Source: an uncultured Lachnospiraceae bacterium (GTDB lineage: Bacteria; Bacillota; Clostridia; Lachnospirales; Lachnospiraceae). Taken from it: a stretch of 6,081 nt of DNA. This document shows, in pieces, positions 6,077 through 6,081 of the stretch; positions within the stretch are counted from its first letter, which is position 1; the number at the start of each line of letters is the position of its first letter. The notes under the pieces were generated by a model. The model had not been told where the DNA came from, did not search any database, and was given only the letters and a program-made list of their open reading frames with translations. The position numbers and the translations under genes were made by a program. Location: positions 1 through 6,081 of the forward strand of contig CALDIE010000297.1 in assembly GCA_937901625.1 (NCBI GenBank), written 5' to 3'.

Positions 6077-6081
6077 CCCCC
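6077..6081 (-). promoter_or_regulatory. Atypical G-rich ribosome site of the beta-CASP gene, cut by the window edge
   Basis: The minus strand reads GGGGGT ending 8 bases before the ATG at 6067. A run of Gs pairs less well with the anti-Shine-Dalgarno than the GGAGG seen at the other genes here. The site may continue outside the window. The start is still preferred because the encoded N-terminus fits the family. Confidence 0.4.

Noticed and set aside
1..6081. High frequency of GATC as a possible methylation or restriction signal
   Set aside because: Frequent ATC and GAT codons in the minus-strand genes explain the abundance, and no methylase or clustering is visible.

Overview
The window looks like chromosomal DNA from a Gram-positive, moderate-GC member of Clostridia, most likely Lachnospiraceae. 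The evidence is strong GGAGG-type ribosome sites, an IMP dehydrogenase of the Firmicute type, a Cthe_2159-like lipoprotein, and two proteins I recognise as the DUF6106 and DUF6062 families, which are typical of Lachnospiraceae. The family names come from memory of sequence patterns, not from a search. Nothing points to phage, transposon or recent transfer.

Layout, left to right. (1) Positions 1-1266, minus strand: a secreted lipoprotein with a calcium-type beta-helix carbohydrate-binding domain; its C-terminus lies outside the window. (2) Positions 1267-1464: intergenic, holding the Rho-independent terminator of the next operon and the leader of the lipoprotein gene. (3) Positions 1465-3445, minus strand: a two-gene operon, a small two-helix membrane protein (DUF6106-like) followed after 25 bases by guaB (IMP dehydrogenase). 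It starts at an extended -10 promoter near 3490 and ends at the terminator near 1400. (4) Positions 3446-3692: a divergent intergenic region of 247 bases. It carries extended -10 promoters facing both ways. On the plus side it has a structured leader with two hairpins and a possible 23-residue leader ORF. (5) Positions 3693-4454, plus strand: a DUF6062-like protein with two copies of a CxxC...GFCxxH module. (6) Positions 4469-6067, minus strand: a beta-CASP metallo-beta-lactamase, probably an RNA nuclease. It converges on the DUF6062-like gene with only 14 bases between stop codons, and its apparent terminator lies inside the last codons of that gene.

The genes do not form one pathway. guaB is the rate-limiting step of GMP synthesis, the beta-CASP protein probably acts in RNA processing or decay, and the lipoprotein acts at the cell surface. 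The most interesting parts are the structured leader of the DUF6062-like gene, its duplicated metal-site-like modules, and the terminator hidden in a convergent coding region. I see no defence system, CRISPR array, tRNA, rRNA or mobile element.
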